The translations under genes were made by a program, and so were the position numbers. The notes under the pieces were generated by a model, which saw nothing but the letters and a program-made list of their open reading frames with translations, ran no database searches and was not told where the DNA came from. Of a stretch of DNA of 64,000 nt, positions 59,270 to 64,000 are shown piece after piece. Numbering within the stretch: position 1 is the stretch's first letter; each line of letters begins with the position of its first letter. The stretch spans positions 13,749,227 through 13,813,226 of the forward strand of contig CM060112.1 of the NCBI GenBank assembly GCA_030522415.1, written 5' to 3'. The stretch is from Channallabes apus. Lineage: Eukaryota; Chordata; Actinopteri; Siluriformes; Clariidae.

Positions 59270-60440
59270 GTGCTTCTTTTCACTTGGCTCTGGTAGATCA
59301 ATGGCAGACAACACTCAAATGCAAATTATTCACCCTCGCCAGGTGTAAATCTGCTATTCTCACCTATACATTCCGAGAAACTCAATGAGCTGAAAGCTGA
59401 GCCTTTGTTTCACGACCGCGACACCCCTCTCTCTCTAACACACACAGTAGACTGTAATGACCAAATCATTACATACTTTATCCAACAAACATGAAAAATA
59501 TCCACATAATGAGTTAAAAAGCATTGGTTAATTTTCATTTACACAGACTGTTTGTATCTGATTATTTGTAGTATTAAAGAACCGCAGCACAAACACCACC
59601 ACAAGGTCTTGTAAGAAACATTTTTATTATTTTGACAAGAGTTAAATTTGTAACATTAAAATGCATCCCAATTTAAATATATAAATAACTAAAAACAAAT
59701 TGAGCAAACTATCAGAATAAAAAAAAATAGAACGAATCATTATTAAAGAAAATTATGATGACCATAACAGCCTACTGCATTTCATTATTTATAATAACGC
59801 AAAAACACGAGTGCTGATGATATAATCATTTATTCCTACAAATGTACCCCTTTTACAGTACACACAGTATAAAATTACCGGCTTATCACTGATCGATTTA
59901 CGGTGATAAAGAGCGGTATAAGAGCAGTGACAGCTGGCACACCAAAAACAGGTGCAAGATTATTTTCTATTGTCTAAATAAGAAATATTTTCTAAACATG
60001 GGTTATTGTTTATTTACAATATTTGTTAATTTAATATAAAGCCGGTATCGCTATCCTCCTTTTTATTTTCCTACGTAGTCTAATAAAGTTTTCCAGAGCG
60101 CGGAGAAGTTTTGTTGTACTGAATAATTTATGCAGCATCAGGGCCTCCTATTCCTATTAATTTTAAGTTGTTGTTTTAGTGTTACTCTGTGTGCTTTACA
60201 ATGACCGACACCATTCAAATGCAGATACAACACGCCTCCCCATCAGCAGCTCTCACCTCTCCATTCAGATAAACTACAAATAACTGTAAATAGCACCCCT
60301 CCCCATTCACAGGCCTCTTTTTACTTACTTCTTACTACTTACTGTTCTTTACAGATTTTCCTTATCATAACATGTGTTAGATAGTTTTTTTTTAATCACT
60401 CTATACACAATACTTTGTTATTTTTATAGATGTTGAGCAT
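59270..60440. other. AT-rich DNA, nothing recognised
   Basis: No gene, RNA or named repeat was recognised between the hairpin at 59136 and the palindrome at 60444. Confidence 0.4.
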
Positions 60441-60443
60441 CGT

Positions 60444-60676
60444 GAGCAAGCCCGAGATCACATTAACGTTAATTATCGCCAGCCGGCCCGAATAGACGGC
60501 TCACGAGTAACGGTAGTAGATTTAGGCACACACCCATCGATTTGATGGGCGTGCGCCCAAATCTACTATCGTTACTCGCTCACTCCGTAGGCTCCCTGAA
60601 TAGGCGGCAAAGGGACGGAGCCGCTTATTCGTGCCGGCTGGCGGTAATTAACGTTAATATGATCTCGGGCTTGCTC
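60444..60676. repeat. Large imperfect palindrome, 233 bp
   Basis: The left arm, 60444-60540 (GAGCAAGCCCGAGATCACAT, TAACGTTAATTATCGCCAGC, GAGTAACGGTAGTAGATTTA), is mirrored at 60541-60676 (AAATCTACTATCGTTACTCG, GCTGGCGGTAATTAACGTTA, TGATCTCGGGCTTGCTC). The right arm carries about 40 extra bases. There is almost no spacer, so it is a cruciform-forming sequence. Confidence 0.88.
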
Positions 60677-60717
60677 CACATTATAAAAGCAAGGCACTAC
60701 TAGCAAAGCCGCCACTG

Positions 60718-61135
60718 TATACAACCATAATGAGTCCCGTAACTGGCTTATACAGCTGAAAAGAATAAAATCAATAGCACTGTTACAGCTTCCGAGTGCC
60801 ACTGTGGGGTAAAGTGCTTGCCCAATCATTCGGAGATCGCCGGTTCGAATCTCGCGGGATGCCGTTTTAAAATTGTTTTATTTTAATTATAGCAAAATTA
60901 AAAGAAAACAAAATAAAGTATTTTATTTTAATTTTGCTCAGCATACTACAGAAAAAACAGCAAACTCACACGCTACCAGTAAAGCAGCTGCCACTGATAT
61001 GTCCGTCTGTCATCTGTCTCAACGCGACTACTGTATACACGTCTGTATACGCCAGCCACTGGACTCCTCACGGTTAAATACGTTGGTCACATGACAGCTG
61101 TATAAGCCGGTTGCGGGACTCATTATGGTTGTATA
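60718..61135. repeat. Inverted repeat enclosing a SINE head
   Basis: The arm TATACAACCATAATGAGTCC then CGTAACTGGCTTATACAGCTG (60718-60758) is mirrored at 61095-61135 with three mismatches. Between the arms lies a family D SINE head and tail (60795-60910: GATCGCCGGTTCGAATCTCG, then TTATAGCAAAATTAAAAG). Confidence 0.85.
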
Positions 61136-61247
61136 TCGTGCTCTGAATAATAATGTTCTGTTATGTCTTCAATCATTGTAATTTGACATTTTTTTGTTTG
61201 TTTGCTGTTTTTTCTATAGTATGCTGAGCAAAATTAAAATAAAACAT
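60920..61247. repeat. Second inverted repeat, interlocked with the previous one
   Basis: TATTTTATTTTAATTTTGCT then CAGCATACTACAGAAAAAAC (60920-60966) is mirrored at 61200-61247 (GTTTGCTGTTTTTTCTATAG, TATGCTGAGCAAAATTAAAA). One arm lies inside and one outside the 60718-61135 repeat, so the two stems cannot form at once without a pseudoknot-like arrangement. Confidence 0.82.
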
Positions 61248-61529
61248 TATATTTTGGGTGGTACATATGAGGATGTGTATGTGTACATTATATAAATAAG
61301 AGCAGTCGGATATATTATGCAAGAAGTAAGATGTACGCTATACATAGTGTATTGCACATTGACAAACTATATTTTACACTTTGTACATTGGGCTTATAGA
61401 GTAAAAAATGTATTGCACCATAGGATTATATATTGTACTAAAAAAATTTAGATATATAGTAATTAAATACTATCTATTGTTAGCAGTTTGTGATTGTGTA
61501 TGATTGTGTTTGATGGGAGACGACCTACA

Positions 61530-61980
61530 GAGCACGACTAGAGTTCAGCAGTCTAATAGCTTCAGGGTAGAAGCTGTTTTTGAGCCTGGTGGTCTTGCAC
61601 TGAACGCTCCTCAGTCTTCTGCCTGAGGGAAGAGGTTGAAATAGACTGTGCAGGGTGAGTGGAGTCCGTAATAATGCGGAGCGCTCTTCCTCTGCATCTT
61701 GCAGTGTACAGTTCAGTGATAGAGGGGAGCCTGCTCCCCACTGTCCTCTGTGCAGCCTTAACTACTCTCTGCAGTGCTTCCCTCTCAGCTGCGGTGCTGT
61801 TGCCGTGCCACACAGTGATGTAGGAGCTGACGATGCTTTCTACCGCTCCTCGATAGAAACTCTTCAGAACCAGGCTCCCAAGCCCAGCTCGTTTTAGCTT
61901 CCTGAGGAAGTAGAGGCGCTGGTGGGCCTTTTTAATCTGGCCCGAGGTGTTAACGCTCCAAGTTCATCCTCCTCGGACAT
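61530..61980 (-). mobile_element. Non-LTR retrotransposon 3' end
   Basis: The minus strand encodes MWHGNSTAAEREALQRVVKA, AQRTVGSRLPSITELYTARC and RGRALRIITDSTHPAQ, a C-terminal block found in fish Rex/CR1-like LINE proteins, with a frameshift after about 80 residues. The sequence to the left (61350-61440, TTGCACATTGACAAACT-type) fits its 3' tail. The clade name is tentative. Confidence 0.7.
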
Positions 61981-61984
61981 TTAA

Positions 61985-63008
61985 GGGAAAATGGCGTTAA
62001 ATACAAGGTCTGTATACACATGTTCACTCACCTAATTCACATATGACTGAAAAATTATTACTATATGTAACATTTATTACTGTTACCGTGTTAAGGTTAC
62101 ACAAACTTTCCGGCTGGTCTGAGGTACTGGATGACAATTTAGCTGAGAATAGCTGCTAGTTAGCCAAAAACCCCACCTGTGTATGAAAGAAACAGCTAAG
62201 ATGTCTGAGCTTTTTAGCTTCTCTGTAGAATGTTTGCAGGGTTACGAAGATGGTGAAGTGATGAATGGACGCTAAACTGTTAACTGTAGTGTTAGCATGA
62301 CGCAGGCATTTAGTTAGGTTGCTAGCGTTAGCAACCACTTTAGAACTTTATTAATCTCACTGCTTGAGACAATAAAATGCTGGGGTGTTACAAAACACTG
62401 ACCCTCTCACAAATATGCACACTGTACCTGCTAACACTCCCATTTTTCACTAGCTAGTAATTTACTCCGCGGTCAAAATTCTCCCGAGTTATAACTATTT
62501 TACACCTTTCCCCCTTTGCAAATGTAATCAGTAATTGCATGTAAGCTAACCAGGTCGCCCTCTTTAACCAAAGTTGTTTGTGACTCAGGCTAAATTAACT
62601 ATCAGTCAGCGCGCCAACTACAGGAAAAGTACCAAAGCTGTACAGGTAACTACTAGATGGAAGTATTAATATTAGGGTGATTGTAATGTGCCAGTATGAC
62701 ACCAGCTATGACATTTCTTCGTTAATTAGCTTAAAATCAATGCAGACCACAAGACCAACTAGTCTGACATAAACAAAAATAATCATATTTATCCTAAAAG
62801 CCATGCTTATTCTGCTGGTTTATTTTTGGTAGTACTGTAGCTGTCTCCATGTTTTTGTTTCAGGTTACCTATATCCTATCTTAATGGACAGCTTTGTCAT
62901 TTTTTATTTAGTATCAATCCTATTACACACTAAATTAATAGCAAAGATTAAACTGAATAAGACCATTCAACAAAATGTTTACCTTCTTTCATTTTTTTTC
63001 TTTCGAAG
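61985..63008. other. Unassigned DNA before a possible terminal exon
   Basis: No coding block was recognised. An ATG at 61991 followed by a donor-like AAGGTCTGT was considered as a first exon, but its phase does not match the exon at 63009. Confidence 0.35.
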
Positions 63009-63080
63009 GTTGTAACCAAAATGGTGGAATACCTCCAGCAGGCTGAAGTGTCGCGGCCGTACCCCTACATCCTGTCATAG
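63009..63080 (+). CDS. Possible last coding exon of an unrecognised gene
   Basis: A long pyrimidine tract (CTTCTTTCATTTTTTTTCTT) and CGAAG acceptor precede 72 bases reading VVTKMVEYLQQAEVSRPYPY and ILS, then TAG. Codon use is ordinary and GC-richer than the flanks. A poly(A) signal AATAAA follows at 63262. The protein is not recognised, and no upstream exon with matching phase 0 was found between the LINE fragment and here. It could be the 3' end of a gene whose other exons are further left or masked, or a chance open frame. Confidence 0.4.
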   Translation, partial: VVTKMVEYLQQAEVSRPYPYILS

Positions 63081-63269
63081 ACAGTGTTTGTATGTTAAAA
63101 TGAGACTGGATAGTTTTGTTCTGCATAAAAGATATCTGATGTCTCACAGAGATCCTGCTCTGTAGAAGCTGCCTCAGTCTATTTGTGCAATTACTCCATT
63201 CTGCCTCTGTGAGTAATAGTATAGTAATGATGTCGCTGTTGATTATCTTGTCCTTTTGAAAAATAAATG

Positions 63270-64000
63270 TTTTTTTCTATGAACATTTAATCGGATTTTG
63301 TTTATTGCATATATGTATGGTTTGCAAAACTTGGAAGTTTTTTTGTAATAAATCAGTATATCAAAGTAATTTAACTGTTTAATAGACATGGGTAGTTTAT
63401 TTTTTTTTACAAATTCACTGTAAAACATGAAAATAATAACCTATTTGTGAGTAGAATTAACCCAAGATTCCAGTTAAAATGAACCAACACCTGGTTCATT
63501 TTACCTGGTTTTTTAATTTACATCCATGGCAAATATTCATTATTTGCTGTATCGAGAAAGGATCCATCTCTCTCCCTCTGTAAATTAAAGGTGAAAGGGG
63601 GCGTGGTTTCAGAACACACATGGAATAGGATTACAATACATTCACATGCACACAAACTGTGCCGCTTTGGGCCGGATAGCCGGGAAAAAGAGCTCAGAGC
63701 CAACAATAGCGTTCAGCACAAAACCTTTATCAGCCTTTTTCAGCGTCACAAAATTATAATACAAAACATACAGTAAAAGTAAAGAAAAGGGTAAAACAAT
63801 AGAGCGTTTCGGGGGGAGCAGCACCGCTGAGCTAAATAGGCCATCGTGAAAAGCGAGATTTTGAAATAAAAACAGACTTTGAAAAAATGACATTTTGAAA
63901 TAAAAACAGCATGAATTAAATAAAATGCCTCTGCAATAATCTCTGTTATTGGGAAAAATAATGACCATGAAATATTATTTCATAATAATAAGTAAATATA
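63270..64000. other. AT-rich DNA to window end
   Basis: Nothing was recognised. The open frame at 63642-63968 (minus) lacks motifs. Confidence 0.35.

Noticed and set aside
61991..62007. First coding exon ATGGCGTTAAATACAAG for the gene ending at 63080
   Set aside because: Splicing from its donor would enter the 63009 exon in the wrong phase and hit a stop at once.
53589..64000. First I-BAR exons of mtss
   Set aside because: I looked for the N-terminal helix and the MATNTRG-type block on the minus strand and found nothing convincing. They are probably beyond the window.
1..64000. CRISPR arrays, rRNA genes or bacterial operons
   Set aside because: Regular repeat-spacer units, rRNA sequence and compact operons are absent. 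Tandem repeats are simple microsatellites, and the genes have vertebrate introns.

Overview
This is nuclear DNA of a ray-finned fish, most likely a teleost. It has intron-containing vertebrate genes with GT..AG junctions, many Tc1/mariner, hAT and PIF-Harbinger elements, tRNA-headed SINEs, LINE-2-type tails and long (TA)n and (GT)n arrays. No bacterial, rRNA or CRISPR features were seen. The species cannot be named from the sequence.

Genes, left to right. (1) romo1 (minus strand, 3239-3860, 79 residues) is a complete mitochondrial inner-membrane regulator of reactive oxygen. A non-coding first exon and a short CRE/ETS-like promoter lie near 4597-4760. (2) ergic3 (plus strand, 4843-6886) is present only as its last four coding exons, so the romo1 promoter lies just upstream of an internal ergic3 exon on the opposite strand. 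(3) A divergent MYC-family bHLH-zipper gene, best called mych (plus strand, coding 18424-19664, 330 residues), keeps the classic MYC layout of a non-coding exon 1 and two coding exons. (4) An MTSS1/MTSS2-type I-BAR gene (minus strand, coding 33542-53588 in the window) runs in from beyond the right side. Eleven phase-consistent exons plus one predicted 27-base microexon are visible. (5) A possible terminal coding exon of an unrecognised plus-strand gene lies at 63009-63080.

The rest is mostly transposon debris. 9.1-13.9 kb is a stack of Tc1-like copies. 21-24 kb holds Tc1-like copies split by a LINE-2 tail. The mtss introns hold a hAT element (36828-39695) into which a mariner-like MITE and a second hAT MITE have jumped, a second copy of that MITE (42669-43736), a SINE split by a Harbinger MITE, a 1.15-kb hAT MITE and a 1.5-kb Tc1 copy. 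Many have exact target-site duplications that can be read directly. 58.2-61.3 kb is unlike the rest: a cluster of large imperfect palindromes interleaved with tRNA-like SINE heads.

The gene set suggests an ancient arrangement. In human, MYC and MTSS1 are both on 8q24, and ROMO1 and ERGIC3 are both on 20q11, and 8q and 20q are known ohnologous regions. A MYC-like and an MTSS1-like gene beside romo1/ergic3 therefore look like the 20q-side partners of MYC and MTSS1, kept in fish and apparently absent from human. This is inferred from synteny and needs a phylogeny. The genes do not form one pathway: romo1 acts in mitochondria, ergic3 in ER-Golgi traffic, mych in transcription and mtss in membrane-actin remodelling.
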